Assembly (NCBI GenBank): GCA_012932865.1
Contig: SAXG01000027.1
Location: forward strand, 1 to 64,000
Origin: Amylostereum areolatum
Lineage: Eukaryota; Basidiomycota; Agaricomycetes; Russulales; Stereaceae
Reading direction: 5' to 3'
DNA: 64,000 nucleotides
Positions 49,601 to 60,606 of the stretch are shown in pieces (positions within the stretch are counted from its first letter, which is position 1; each line of letters begins with the position of its first letter). Both the position numbers and the translations under genes were made by a program. Below the pieces are notes generated by a model. That model did not search any database, was not told where the DNA came from, and saw nothing but the letters and a program-made list of their open reading frames with translations.

Positions 49601-49824
49601 CCAAATTGGTAGAGAGTGCTGAGGGGACGATCAGGGCCTGCGAACAAGAGCTAACAACGTTGAAGAACATTGGAACAGACGACGCACATTGGTGGAGTGG
49701 CTCGAGCGCAACGCAGGCCAGGGCGCGCTATCTGCTCGAGAAGATGCAGAGCGCTCAAGGCAAAGTAGAGAAACTCGAGAAGCAGATTGATATGCTGAAG
49801 AAGACCCTCGCGAAGGGTGGGTGA
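46653..49824 (+). CDS. YME2: Mitochondrial escape protein 2 (RNA12 domain)
   Basis: This inner-membrane protein is involved in mitochondrial DNA/nucleoid maintenance. The presequence MFRSSLTAASRSTSLCFRSR is followed by EAWLYLDSVFPIRLG, YYFGVFRKPILVEEI, the RRM-like part VVRVVFDGADPSEESLYRVF then PYGRIHDISPP, and the membrane segment ISVPVIVFLLGTITYT. The P-loop is FLHGPQGSGKTRML, with SVLVIDCAELAHARSDMYLV, TGYWPIFTFLNSMNGLIDLA, SALPIVVIKNFAVGGRD, AHVIVVSDNRENSKRL and VALYDADAASALQFV. After that comes EDIINRGVSELRKNAFGDDA, ending in a coiled coil (KVEKLEKQIDMLKKTLAKGG). All introns, including one with acceptor ACAAG near 47340, keep the frame. No disruption was seen over 3.1 kb. Confidence 0.93.
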
Positions 49825-50104
49825 GCGCCGTGCAGAGGTTCCACAAGACAGTTGACAGCCTAGTAGACATTTATCCATCTCACTGACTGTATATTATCTA
49901 TCTGAGAGACTTGTTACACGAGTCCATGCGAATCTCTCGATGTTGAAACGGGTGCCGTCCAAGCTGCGTCACCATATACGTAGGAAGGCGTGGCCTGTGG
50001 GGCGACGCGTGACTTTGATTCCTTTGAACGCGTCTCAGACGGAACACGCGCCTTCTTCTGCTTTACACAAGTACTCACGCGTTCACCTTCGATAGCCTGG
50101 CGAC

Positions 50105-51972
50105 ATGCCTCGCGAAATCGTTACCGTTCAGCTCGGTCAATGTGGTAACCAGGGTACGTTCAAGCCACCCTCAGAACTCCGATCCCATTCTCACATACAA
50201 GCAAGTGGGCTCTGTGTTTTGGCAGCGTCTCTGCGCCGAACATGGTATCAACAAAGAAGGCATCCTCGAGGACTGGGCTACGGAAGGTGGCGATCGCAAA
50301 GACGTTTTCTTTTACCAGGCCGACGACGAGCATTACATTCCTCGCGCGATCCTCGTCGACCTCGAGCCCCGAGTGCGTGTCCTCGAAAGCTTGCACCCGA
50401 CGACTCCATCTGGCTGATTCGTTTCGGTGAAGCACAGGTGATCAACAACATCTTGTCGTCCCCGTTTGCGAATCTGTACAACCCAGAGAACATATTCCTC
50501 TCGAAAGACGGCGGAGGCGCGGGGAATAACTGGGCACAAGGCTACTCTGCGGGCGAGCGGTTGTACGAGGATATCATGGAGATGGTTGATCGCGAAGCGG
50601 AGGGGAGCGATTCTCTCGAGGTGCGTCTTCTTCTCCTTTCCAAAATATATCCACTTATGTCTCTTTCTTAGGGTTTTATGCTAATGCACTCGATAGCTGG
50701 TGGAACCGGCTCGGGGCTAGGCTCCTTCGTTCTCGAGCGTCTGAACGACAGATTCCCCAAGAAACTCATCCAGACCTACTCGGTCTTTCCCAATGCACAA
50801 GAAGGAGATGTCGTCGTGCAACCATACAATGCACTGCTCACTTTGAAACGGCTGGCGAATCACGCTGATTCGGTAGTCGTCCTCGATAACGGTGCTCTCG
50901 CGCGCATCAGCGCAGATCGCCTTCACGTACAAACACCGTCCTTCGACCAGACAAACCAGTTGGTGCGACAAACTCACTCGTTTAGTACCATGACACACTT
51001 CGTTCTGACCTTACCCGGGCCAGGTTGCGACGGTCATGGCCGCAAGTACCCAAACGCTACGATATCCCGGCTACATGAACAACGACCTTGTGGGCATCAT
51101 CGCCTCCCTTATCCCCACCCCTAGATGCCACTTCCTCATGACATCTTACACACCGTTCACAAGCGATTCTATCGACAATGTATGTTCCTGTTTTGCGCAG
51201 TATCCCGACACCGTGTTTATTCCATCCACCAGGGAAAGACGATCCGCAGGACGACCGTCCTGGACGTGATGCGCCGACTCCTTCAACCGAAAAATCGCAT
51301 GGTCTCAACCCAACCAAGCAAGACAGCTTGCTACATCTCCATCTTAAACATCATCCAGGGAGAAGTGGACCCAACAGACGTTCGTTTGACGCATCGGCGA
51401 CCTTATCCGAGCACTGACAGTTATCTTCAGGTTCACCAGTCCCTCCTTCGAATACGAGAACGGCAGCTCGCGAACTTCATCCCCTGGGGACCTGCCTCTA
51501 TCCAAGTCGCCCTGACTCGCCGATCACCGTACATGACAACAGCGCACCGAGTGAGCGGGCTCATGCTCGCGAACCACACCAGCGTTGCATCGGTGCGTAT
51601 AAGCTATTTGCGCAGCAGCTTTCATCTCATGGAAGGGGTTGTCTGCAGCTATTCAAGCGTATGCTCGACCAGTTCGATCGGCTGCGGAAGCGAAACGCAT
51701 TTATCGACCAATACAAGAAAGAGAAGATGTTCGAGAACGGGCTGGAAGAGTTTGACGACGCTCGGTAGGTCTTCCTATTAATGGTGCACATCGTATCTCA
51801 CTAGGGATGCACCTTTGCTAGGGCAACTGCCGATGAGCTATTGAAAGAATACAAAGCCTGCGAGAGCGCCGATTACATTTCATACGTGCGTTTTTAGTTT
51901 TGTTGGCGCTATAACCGCTCACTGACGGTGGCCGACGAGCAGGGGACGCCTGAAGGCGGACAGGCGAGCTGA
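50105..51972 (+). CDS. TUB4: Gamma-tubulin
   Basis: Gamma-tubulin nucleates microtubules at spindle-pole bodies. The start [16 protein letters not shown] is followed by [60 protein letters not shown], the GTP-binding loop [60 protein letters not shown] and [20 protein letters not shown]. Later segments are [33 protein letters not shown] and [16 protein letters not shown]. The end is DYISY joined to GTPEGGQAS, stopping at 51972. Nine short introns have normal borders. The frame is intact. It converges with MBF1. Confidence 0.97.
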
Positions 51973-52233
51973 TCGAGATCCTTTTCCCTGTTGACTCACG
52001 TACTGTACATACCTTTTGTAGCCATGTAACTCTTCTTACTGTACTTCGCATCGTGCTTGAAAGTTCGAAGCTCGGATCCTCGTGTAATCGATATTCTTGT
52101 GCTCATCCCTACCATTGTGATAAAGCTTGAATAAGGCATAGTCTAGGCGATACTATCCTCTATCTATTAGACCACAACAGGAATCGAGCGTACAAGAACG
52201 TCATAACAGCTAGACGACTACGGAGGGGACCAA
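51973..52233. other. Convergent 3' flanks
   Basis: Short A/T-richer gap between the gamma-tubulin and MBF1 stop codons. Confidence 0.4.
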
Positions 52234-52995
52234 TTACGACTTTTTGGGACCCTCCAGCTTTTTCCCAATGTCAACACCTGCAGATCGATGTAAGCACGGG
52301 AGACATGGCGCGCGAGAAGAGGAGGGACATGGGCGCGAGAAGGGACGGGAGACGAACCGCGTAGTTTGACACCCAGCACGCGTTCGAGTTTGCCGAGGAT
52401 CTGCGGGTTGGGGATCGCCTTGCCCGACTCGTAATCCTGCAATATTGTCGGCTTCTCGTTGATCTTCTGTGCCACATCCTTCTGCGAGAGTTTGAGATCC
52501 ATCCGGGCGGTTTGCATAGCCTGAAAACAACGGCGCGGATGAGGATCACGAATACGGTGGTGAGGGAGTATGGTGAAGACGCACGCGGCCGACACTAGGG
52601 GAGATTTTGGGTGGTGGTGCAACCTCGTTTTCGCGGTCAAGCTTAGCTATGCGTTGGTGGTCGGTTCCTGTATAACGGGCGTGTAAACATAATGTGGAGA
52701 GACACTGCACGACGAGAGCCTGCCACGCACCCTGATGCGCCTTGTTAGCGCCACCGGTGACTTTCTTGTCCGTCGCGACGACGGCACCTGCTCGACGAGC
52801 CTGCACAAATCTAAGACGATAGAGTTGAGGATTAAATAACGGGGTTACCTACCGCTGAACGGGGTGTCAGCGTGCGAACCGAAGGCGATCGTGTGGAGGT
52901 GACGCACCGTTAAGATCAGAGGAAGTCTTGGTGACTTTGGGGGCTTTGGCCTTGCTGCCAATGACGACTTTGCTATCCCAGTCAACGGTGCTCAT
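52234..52995 (-). CDS. MBF1: Multiprotein-bridging factor 1
   Basis: MBF1 is a transcription co-activator and ribosome-collision factor, about 150 aa, with an N-terminal MBF1 domain and a Cro/C1-type helix-turn-helix. It starts [20 protein letters not shown], then TKTSSDLN. Next come [80 protein letters not shown] and RVLGVKLRG, ending [13 protein letters not shown]. To join SDLN to ARRAG in frame with GT...AG introns, a two-base exon (CG, 52853-52854) is needed between introns of 53 and 52 nt, giving [12 protein letters not shown], the usual fungal sequence. Other introns are near 52733-52670, 52565-52515 and 52275-52365. All exons are in frame. Convergent with gamma-tubulin. Confidence 0.95.
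52853..52854 (-). other. MBF1: Predicted 2-nt micro-exon in MBF1
   Basis: On the minus strand the sequence reads GTTCAG, CG, GTAGGT. Preceding intron GTGCGT...TTCAG (53 nt) and following intron GTAGGT...GTGCAG (52 nt) have the usual length and borders for this genome. G plus CG completes an Ala codon and restores the conserved frame. Confidence 0.6.
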
Positions 52996-53460
52996 GATGG
53001 TTGGAGGTGTAAGTGGGGGTGGTGGCGAGTTATAGGAGGAAAGGGTGGTGCGTGGATGTGCGAGGACGATGCTGTGCGCTGAACAAGGCGGGGTATTATC
53101 AAGGACGGTCGTGGGAAAGTTATCTGACTCGGCCTCGGGAGTCGGCGTCGTTCTGTGCTTTTCCATCTCCCGTCGGCAGACTCGAAGTAAACGGACGTTT
53201 CAAAGAGGGATCTATGGAGGTGGAGGCCTCGATTCCTTTCAGTATTTGGCCACACAGCATGTACAGTACTGTACTAATGATGTAGACGAACGTGCGACCA
53301 CATCGAGCTAGCGGCCCTAAATTTGTAGAGATGAGGGTGGGGACGCGATGACGACTGATCCATAGGAACAGCTCGATATACATGTACAACGTTAACGCTT
53401 CCCTGCGCAACGCTGCCTGAAAGGTGCAGAGTAAAAAACAGCTGGAGCTGGAACTTACTT

Positions 53461-54186
53461 TTATCGAGGCTTCATGCCAACTTCTTCGGGGGTCAAAACG
53501 ACGTTCTTCTCCCATCCGTCCACCAGCATCTTTTCCATCTGCTCGTCCTCCAGCCGGGCGAGGTCGTCCATCTCCCAAGCGGTGCACAAGTCTATCATCC
53601 AGCCCATCCGCCGCTTGCCGACGTCCCCGCCGACACCCGGGGCGCGCTCCTTCAAACGTTCCCTCAGCGCTCCAACCTTGTCAATCGCGGCCCCCGCTCC
53701 CTCCGGAATGGTCTCCTCGATTTTGGTACGGATGATGTTGGCGAGCTTGGGGCCTTTGCCGTTGGTAGAAATCATGATCTGCAACGGACCGCGGCGGATT
53801 TGGGAGCCAAAGTAAAAATCGCAGTAGGAGGGGTCATCCGCGACGTTGACGGGGATCCGTAGCTTCCTGCAGCGGGTGCCGATATCCCTCGAGAGGTCTA
53901 CGTCGTCGATGGCGGTGAGGACCATGTCGACGTTGTCGAGATCGGAAGGATGAAAGAGGGCATCACGGTGGGTGATTCGCTGAGGAGGAGGCGATATATT
54001 TTTTTGTGAGAGGGTGAAGGCCTGAAGGAGGGGGAAACGAGATGGATGTGGGCGCCGGCAGCGAGAACGTGTTGTATACGGCCGGACGCGACGTCGCCGC
54101 CGCCGACGATGAGGACGGTTTTGTTGTTGAGTTGCCAGGCGATGAGGAGGGAGGCCGGGTCGTGGTCTTGGGGAAAGGAACGCCAT
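53461..54186 (-). CDS. MET8: Siroheme synthase Met8 (precorrin-2 dehydrogenase / ferrochelatase), +1 frame breaks
   Basis: Met8 converts precorrin-2 to sirohydrochlorin with NAD and inserts iron, making siroheme for sulfite and nitrite reductases. The Rossmann motif is ASLLIAWQLNNKTVLIVGGG with DVASGRIQHVLAAGAHIHLV. Then GLHPLTKKYI, QRITHRDALFHPSDLDNVDM and VLTAIDDVDLSRDIG follow. The dimerisation and catalytic part is NVADDPSYCDFYFGSQIRRG, PLQIMISTNGKGPKLANIIR, KVGALRERLKERAPGVGGDV and GKRRMGWMIDLCTAWEMDDL. The catalytic Asp of the family fits the DDPSYCDF region. One extra base near 54023 and one near 53983 break the frame inside a conserved stretch, and a third near 54174 is needed to link the ATG at 54186. 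From 53980 to the stop it is clean. Confidence 0.85.
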   Translation of the reverse strand: MAFLSPRPRPGLPPHRLATQQQNRPHRRRRRRRVRPYTTRSRCRRPHPSRFPLLQAFTLSQKNISPPPQRITHRDALFHPSDLDNVDMVLTAIDDVDLSRDIGTRCRKLRIPVNVADDPSYCDFYFGSQIRRGPLQIMISTNGKGPKLANIIRTKIEETIPEGAGAAIDKVGALRERLKERAPGVGGDVGKRRMGWMIDLCTAWEMDDLARLEDEQMEKMLVDGWEKNVVLTPEEVGMKPR

Positions 54187-54847
54187 GGGCTCGAGGCGGG
54201 CCTGGTGCCGATAAGTTAGCCTACGCTTGTGAGAAAGGTCGTCAAGCTGGCGGTGCGTTGAGTCCGTGCCAAAGCGCAGGAGGATAATACGGCGAGTCGT
54301 TCCCGAGCCGTTCTTTCCTCGCTCTCGCTCATCCCGACGCTCACTCACCCCCACATTCCCTTGACCCCTCCTCTCTTTTCTGGATAAGCGTAGACGGATT
54401 TCTCAGTCGACAGCACTCCGCAGCACTTGGGATATCTTTATCAACCGTATCCAACTCATTCTCTGGTAACCATCGCGGCCAGCCACGGACCAGCCACCGG
54501 CGTCTCGACCGTTTTCGGCGCCCTTTTAGTAGTCCACCCTCCTCCCAACCCTTCTCCTCTCAACCACGTCCGGTTTCCTTTCTCTTTCCCTCCTCTCCTT
54601 CGTCCCCTTCCTCGGTGCAAGCCACTCCAGGCGTTGAACGCCCTTCCTTCCTTTCTTTACCATCGACTGTCTTTTCCCGGCCGACTTTCCTGGCCCTGGT
54701 CTACTTTCCTCTCAGGAAGAGTCTTTCTCTCACTCGAGCCATTGTTCATTGCCCATCGGTTTCAATTCCCACCACCGTTCGTTTCCTTCTGCTCCAGATT
54801 TCCCATCCGTTCTCACTTCTTGTCTGCCTTCAGTCTAACAAGCAATC
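54187..54847. other. Divergent promoter region
   Basis: C/T-rich leader and upstream sequence shared by MET8 (minus) and the tetraspanin (plus). No coding feature was recognised. Confidence 0.4.
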
Positions 54848-55727
54848 ATGCAAATGAAACACCTCGTCGGCATTTATGCCTTCTTCACCCTCTGCGTCCT
54901 CACCGCCTCGGTCCTCTCCATCGTCTTTTCTATCGTGTGGAGAAAGAAGGATCTCCTCCTTAACATGATATTTAATAGCGGTGACCTCACCGGTGCGTTG
55001 ACACCCCTCTGTCGTCTGTTCTCGAAGTACTCACGTTCGAACAGCCGGCCTTGTCATGGGTATTGCCCTGATGATCACCTCCGTCATGTCCGTCGCTGCC
55101 ATCGTTCAACGCAACCATGTCATGGGCGGCCTTGTCGCTCTCAACTGGGCACTCATCGCCGATGCTATCATTGTTCTGGTCGTCGGCACCAAGATCTGGT
55201 TTTTCTCTCTCAGGCAACGCGCGGAATTCCACACCCTCTACGCTGCCCTCACCCCGGCCAATCGTATCGTATTCCAGGACAAGGTGCGTCTCCTACTCTC
55301 GCACCATCCCCTCTCGTTCACATGTTCGGCCAGTTCTCTTGCTGTGGTTATTTCAATGCGACCGACCTCGTCGAGATTGGCGGAAAGTTCTGCACCAGCC
55401 AGGATTTCGCCAACAGTCTTAACCAGACTGTCCTCGCGAACCAATGCGTCACCGGCATTACCGGTGAAACCGACCTCATCTTGAACCATACGTTCACGTA
55501 AGTGATTCGATCGTGTCTCTCGGAATAGCATCTCATCTTTATTTAGAGTCACCTACGGATTCATGGCTCCCATCATCGCTCTCTTCCTCGCATCGTTGTG
55601 CGTGATCAAAGTCGTAAGTCTCACCTCGCACGTCTCTCTCGACCCGTTCTAACTATCTCTGCAGAGGCAGGAGATCGAACGTTTCAAGAGCATCGACGCC
55701 AAGCGCGGCGGCAGGGGTTTCGTCTGA
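54848..55727 (+). CDS. Tetraspanin
   Basis: Five exons (54848-54992, 55045-55283, 55334-55497, 55547-55613, 55665-55727) give 225 aa. Four membrane helices are seen: GIYAFFTLCVLTASVLSIVF, LVMGIALMITSVMSVAAIV, ALNWALIADAIIVLVVG and FMAPIIALFLASLCVI. The large loop between helices 3 and 4 holds the family signature FSCCGYFN plus further Cys (KFCTSQDF, ANQCVTG) and Asn-glycosylation sites (NATD, NQTV, NHTF). The cytoplasmic tail is basic. Tetraspanins organise membrane microdomains; some fungal ones act in appressoria or fruiting. Clean splice sites throughout. Confidence 0.93.
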
Positions 55728-56177
55728 TTTCCTCCCACAACTACCGTCAAACGACAGTCCCGCTTCCGCCCGTTTTTTAATGCTTTCGTTTCCAGTCTTC
55801 TCCACTTTCTTGAGCCCGCCTTTTCTGACTAGAATGAGGCGCATGTCCACACTCTGAGGACATCGTTTCCGTAGATGGCGGGCAGACCGCGAGCCGGTTT
55901 TCTTTTTCTTTTTGCTTATTGGACTTGTCCTTCTCCCGTAGGCACCATGGTTCATGTATTCTAGCACGGAGTGTACTCTTACAATAAGCATTTGAGGTTA
56001 GGGGACAACCTATCGGACAGCAGGAGACCTTAATTGCCTCAGCTTTTGAGTCAAGCTGAGAATGTGATGACTTCAAATAACCGCGGCGTCTGACTCAAGC
56101 GTTTGATTATAGGTTGCACTTACCACCATCGTCTTTATCGACCATCTGAATTACTAGCTTCTCCTTCTCGTAGGAAC
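55728..56177. other. Intergenic
   Basis: Tetraspanin 3' flank and BMT2 promoter. No other feature was recognised. Confidence 0.4.
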
Positions 56178-57202
56178 ATGCCCAAAACCCTCAAGCGCAA
56201 AGCTCCCGTCACTGTCATCGCGAAGGGTCCTTCCGGCGTTTCCAGCAACCCTCATTCCAGCCGAACCCTCATTCGCCGCTTTCATACGCTGCTCAAAAAC
56301 CAGACGCAGCTCCAGAGCGAACCCCGTACACTCGAAAATGCACAAGCGCTGGCCGACATTTCCAAGGAGATGGGCGAGATGGGCGGTCTACCTGCGTACC
56401 AACGCATGTCGACCATCGGGCAGGGGAAGGATCGAGGAGGGGGTACGGAGAAGGTGCTCATCGGCTGGATGAAGGAGATTGGGCTCTCAAACGCGTCCAA
56501 AACCAACGAACGACACAGGTACGTAGTACACTTATACTTACCCCGCTCCATCCGCTCGCGGTAACCTAAAGCGGGTCGCTCGTAAGACTCCTCGAAGTCG
56601 GTGCGCTCAAACCAGACAATTACGCGGCGTGCAAGTCTTGGCTGGACGTCACGCCCATCGACCTCTGCTCGCGACACCCAGACATCCAAGAACAGGATTT
56701 CTTGAGAATGGATCTGGAGCAGCATCGCGAGAGATGGGACGCGATCAGCCTTAGTTTGGTGGTTAACTTCGTACCAGATGCTCGAGACAGAGGTACGACG
56801 CGCTTCACGTTCTCAGAACGTTCTCCTTCTTGACGGTGAATCAACCAGGTCGTATGCTATGTCTGGCACGGTCCATGCTCCGTTCTGGTGGCGTTCTTTT
56901 CCTCGCTGTGCGCCACATCCACATCGAATCCGGTCAACTGAGTTCTAACTCGCAGTTCTGTAGCTTCCTCTCCCCTGTCTCATGAATTCCCGCTACACCA
57001 CGCTGGACCACCACAAATCGCTCATGGAGGCGATCGGCTTCGTCCAGACGCACGAACGGTGGAAGAACGGAGGCAAAATGATCTACTTGTTGTATCGCAA
57101 GGCCGACCCCGTCGACGGCCACCAGGATATTCACCAGGTTTCACAAAAAGGTTGTTTTGCGACAAGGGAACAGAAACAACTTTCGTCATCCTTCTGTCGT
57201 GA
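56178..57202 (+). CDS. BMT2: 25S rRNA adenine-N1 methyltransferase, two +1 breaks at the 3' end
   Basis: This nucleolar SAM-dependent enzyme makes m1A in 25S rRNA. It starts MPKTLKRKAPVTVIAKG, with an N-terminal basic region, then LADISKEMGEMGGLPAYQRM. The SAM-binding strand is RLLEVGALKPDNYAACKSWL, followed by VTPIDLCSRHPDIQEQDFLR, SLSLVVNFVPDARDR, GRMLCLARSMLRSGGVLFLA, then LPLPCLMNSRYTTLDHHKSL, GFVQTHERWKNGGKMIYLL. Three introns fit, including one whose acceptor is TTCTGTAG near 56976. The expected C-terminus KKVVLRQGNRNNF then VILLS and stop (57200-57202) is reached only after removing one base near 57138 and one at 57184. Otherwise it is intact. The catalytic domain is complete before the first break. 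Confidence 0.9.
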
Positions 57203-57832
57203 TACTTACAGCGCATCCGGGCTTCCTTACTGGTGCCGGGGACCCAACCTTGCAAAAAATAGTCTATCCTCTGTGAAAGACGCTGGAGACGCTCTGGGGG
57301 AAGCGCATAACGTCTACGTGAGTATGACCGGATCCGTTCGTCTTGGACATAATTGAAGTTGACTGACGACCTCTCCAGATTACCGCCACGGTACTGAAGA
57401 CGCATCTCGAACGAAACCCAGCATGCCATGCGGCCCCTTGGCTCGTTATGACGACTGCTTTTCTATTTTAGGTGGCTCACGGGAATAGAACTGGTAGGGT
57501 TCTAGCTTACAAAGTGGCATGGCACCCAACAGACAAGGCGCCGTACCCGTCCACTTTACCTGCCACGTTCTGTTCATGCCCCCTACTCTATACATAGTCC
57601 CCTACCTTCTCCAGGGCTACCATGTACCTTTCCGCATACGTGTACCCTTTTCGCGTATCTGGTATGCACTGAAGGCAGGAGTCCTTCGAGAGTAGCCCGG
57701 GCAGATATTCTCGTACAAACCATTACGTGATAGAAGTATGAGAACGCCCAACTCGAGCTTGACTAGCTTGAATTACTCTTGACGCTCACTACAACAACCT
57801 AGTATCGTACACACACTTCAGTCGCCCGTGCA
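57203..57832. other. Intergenic
   Basis: BMT2 3' flank and promoter of the phosphoesterase gene. No tRNA or other RNA gene was recognised. Confidence 0.4.
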
Positions 57833-60558
57833 ATGATCCAAATCCCCATCATTCATTGGAACGATGTCTATCGAGTTCGCCCTCAGAAGATCTCACCTAC
57901 TTCTTCCGAGACAATAGATGTAACACAGTTCGCAGCACTCATCGATGACATCCGAAGGTAAGTGGCCTTCAAGACAAGATGGAAAGAAAGACTGGCCTAT
58001 CGTTATTCTCTGGGGATGTTTTCTCGCCCTCTGTGGAGAGCTCAGTTACAAGAGGAAGTCATATGGTACGAGTTCATTCCAAGTCACTCCTTTCCAGCTC
58101 TCGTTGATCAACGAATTGGGCACAACATATAGGTTCCCGTTATGAATTACCTCTCTCCTGACGTGTCTCTACTCGGTGAGCTGACCTGAAACCTGCATCG
58201 GACCCGTCGCCTTTGAACTCATTACATCTTGCCACCACCAGGAAATCACGATTTCGACTTTGGTGTGTTCTCTGCGCGCCAGGAAGTATATGTGTATGCT
58301 TGAAAGTATTGACGGGGAATTACGCGCAAGGATACCCACACCTGTGTAAACTTATAGACGACACGCAATTCGTGAGCCAAGAATTGTCCATCGGATGCAG
58401 AAAACGGCGCTTATCTATATCTTTGGTCTGTAGCCATGGCTGCTGTCCAACGTCATCGACGCTGAAACCGGTCGTGTCCCTGATCGCGTGTCCGAGCTGC
58501 TGGTTATCGAACGCCGAGGTGTTCGCATAGGAGTAATTGGCTTGATTGAAAAGTGGGTTCCCTGGCATTGTAATGCGTACTATGACAGGAACTTACCATC
58601 GCCCGCTTGTTCAGGGAATGGATTGGGACAATTTCGTCCTGGCCCTCGAATTTTGAGTATCGCGACATGGCCCACCGAGGAAAGGAGCTTTCAGAGCGAC
58701 TTCGCGACCCCGCCGGCGAGTATCGTTGCGATTTAGTGATCGCGTTGACTCATGCTCGGTGCGTATCACCCTTGCAAGCGATATTTTGAGTGTATTGATG
58801 GGCCATAGAGTACCCAATGTATGTGCTCGCCGTGTAACCTACTGGGCCATCCGTTGACCAAATCGACAGGATGTCAAGCTAGCGAAGGCCTTGTTGGCTC
58901 TGACCCCTACGGGCCAGCTTAAACAGAATATCGCCAACACACAGGGAGTCGACATTCATCCTCGGAGGACATGACCACCTGTACTTTGTTGGTCGCGGAG
59001 CGGATGCCTGGGAAAATTACGACTTGTCCGAAAAGGTCCTCGGCGCTGAAGAGGACGATGGAGACGTATTGGTTGTCAAAAGTGGGACTGATTTCCGAGA
59101 CCTGAGCGAGATAATCCTCGAGGTCGAGGACGCTCCCGAAGGTAGCATTCGCCGGAAGATAATATCGCGTGTGCAAGGTAAGCAAGGATCACCAAGGTCG
59201 CATTTGCCTGCGCTGACTTTGGATGGCGTAGGAGTACACCACGAAATAAAGCCTGACATGCGTTCCAGCAATTCCTTACAGAAAATCCTAGACAAAGTCT
59301 TAAAATCTTTAGGCTCTACTCTCAAGGCGCCTCTCTGTCAACTCGAGGTTGAGCTCGACCTGCGCTCACAGTTTCTTCGCACCCGAGAGGTACGAAATAT
59401 AAGCTGGGAGCTATCATGATGGCTAACGCAACTCCAGACAGCAGGCGCGAATTGGTTTGCGGATATACTTCGTCATACGTACGACGATGCCTTATGCATG
59501 AATGGCATTGATGGAGGCGCAGACGGCGTGTTTATCTGCGCTGGTATGCTACGCGGAGACTCGGTATACGGTCCAGGTTGAGTTCTCTTCTGTTGCCTTG
59601 TGTTGTGATTTCTTTACTCACGGCTGGGTAGGCTATCTGACTCTCGGAGATGTCTTGGAGATTCTTCCCTTTGAAGATCCCCTTGTAGTCATCGAGGTGG
59701 ATGGTCAGACTTTGTGGGATACTCTGGAGGCATCCCTAGAGACGTGGCCGGCACAGGAAGGGTACGTATACTATGTTCGGCTCACCGTACAAAGAGGTCC
59801 TAAATGACGAGTATACAGACGATTTCCCGTCATCGCAGGCTTCCGGGTGTCGTGGGATTCTCGCCGTCCGACTGGCCAGCGCGTTCTCGGAGTATGGCTT
59901 CAGGAAGAATCCTTGGAGCACGGGGATGCGAATGACAGTGACCTATCCACACCTGTCGCATCGGACGGCGAACCGATCAAAAGAGAGAGGGGCGGACGCA
60001 GATACACAATCGTAACTCGGGAGTATATGGCTCAAGGTCACGATGGCTTTGCTCCTCTGAAGGGGCAGAAATACATCGTCGACGATGAATCAGGACAGAT
60101 CACCAGCTCGATTGTTAGGAAGTATCTTCTGGGTGCGTCTAGCGTGACTATCGAAGTATTCTCATTGCTAACCACCATCTGCAGGCGCCCAATTTGTGAA
60201 TAAACTGGCAAGCGTCAACGAGTCTCGGGAACACCTCCACCCAGACACGCACGCTGTCATTGCTCACGAGCGTGAAGCTTTACAGAGGCGCAAACCCCAT
60301 TACAGTCGCGCTCTCGAGCATTGGCAACGTGCCACATCTGCAATCATCCAACACCGTCGCTCGAAAAGACACTATCGGGACCATATTGGTGTTTCTGCAA
60401 AAGAGCACATGAGCACCGTTGATTGTTTTGATGGTGCCAAGGCCCGCACGTTGGAGGGAAGCGAAGACGAGGAAAAGTCTAACGAAGGTTCAAAAGAGCA
60501 TCTTCTGGTTGCGCATCCCGTCGTGGATGGCAGACTCAAGGACGAGGGTAGATCGTGA
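57833..60558 (+). CDS. Metallophosphoesterase, 5'-nucleotidase family, three +1 breaks near the 5' end
   Basis: Calcineurin-like phosphoesterase domain plus 5'-nucleotidase C-terminal domain, the fungal UDP-sugar hydrolase/5'-nucleotidase type. The metal motifs are readable in order: IIHWNDVYRV (expected D-x-H/N box), LFSGDVFSPSVESSVTRGSH, LLGNHDFDFGYPHLCKL, LLSNVIDAETGRVPD, GVRIGVIGLIEK, IALTHARVPND and ILGGHDHLYFVGRG. The second domain has FRDLSEIILEVEDAPEGSI, APLCQLEVELDLRSQFLRT, GANWFADILRHTYDDALCM, VFICAGMLRGDSVYGPG and LTLGDVLEILPFEDPLVVIE. A charged C-terminal extension ends KDEGRS. The extra bases are near 57959, 57993 and 58957. From 58958 to the stop the frame is clean across five introns. 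No signal peptide is seen at the proposed ATG 57833. Confidence 0.88.
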
Positions 60559-60606
60559 AATGTATACGTATACGAGAAGGGAGTGTACATGCGCTACTGT
60601 AACATG

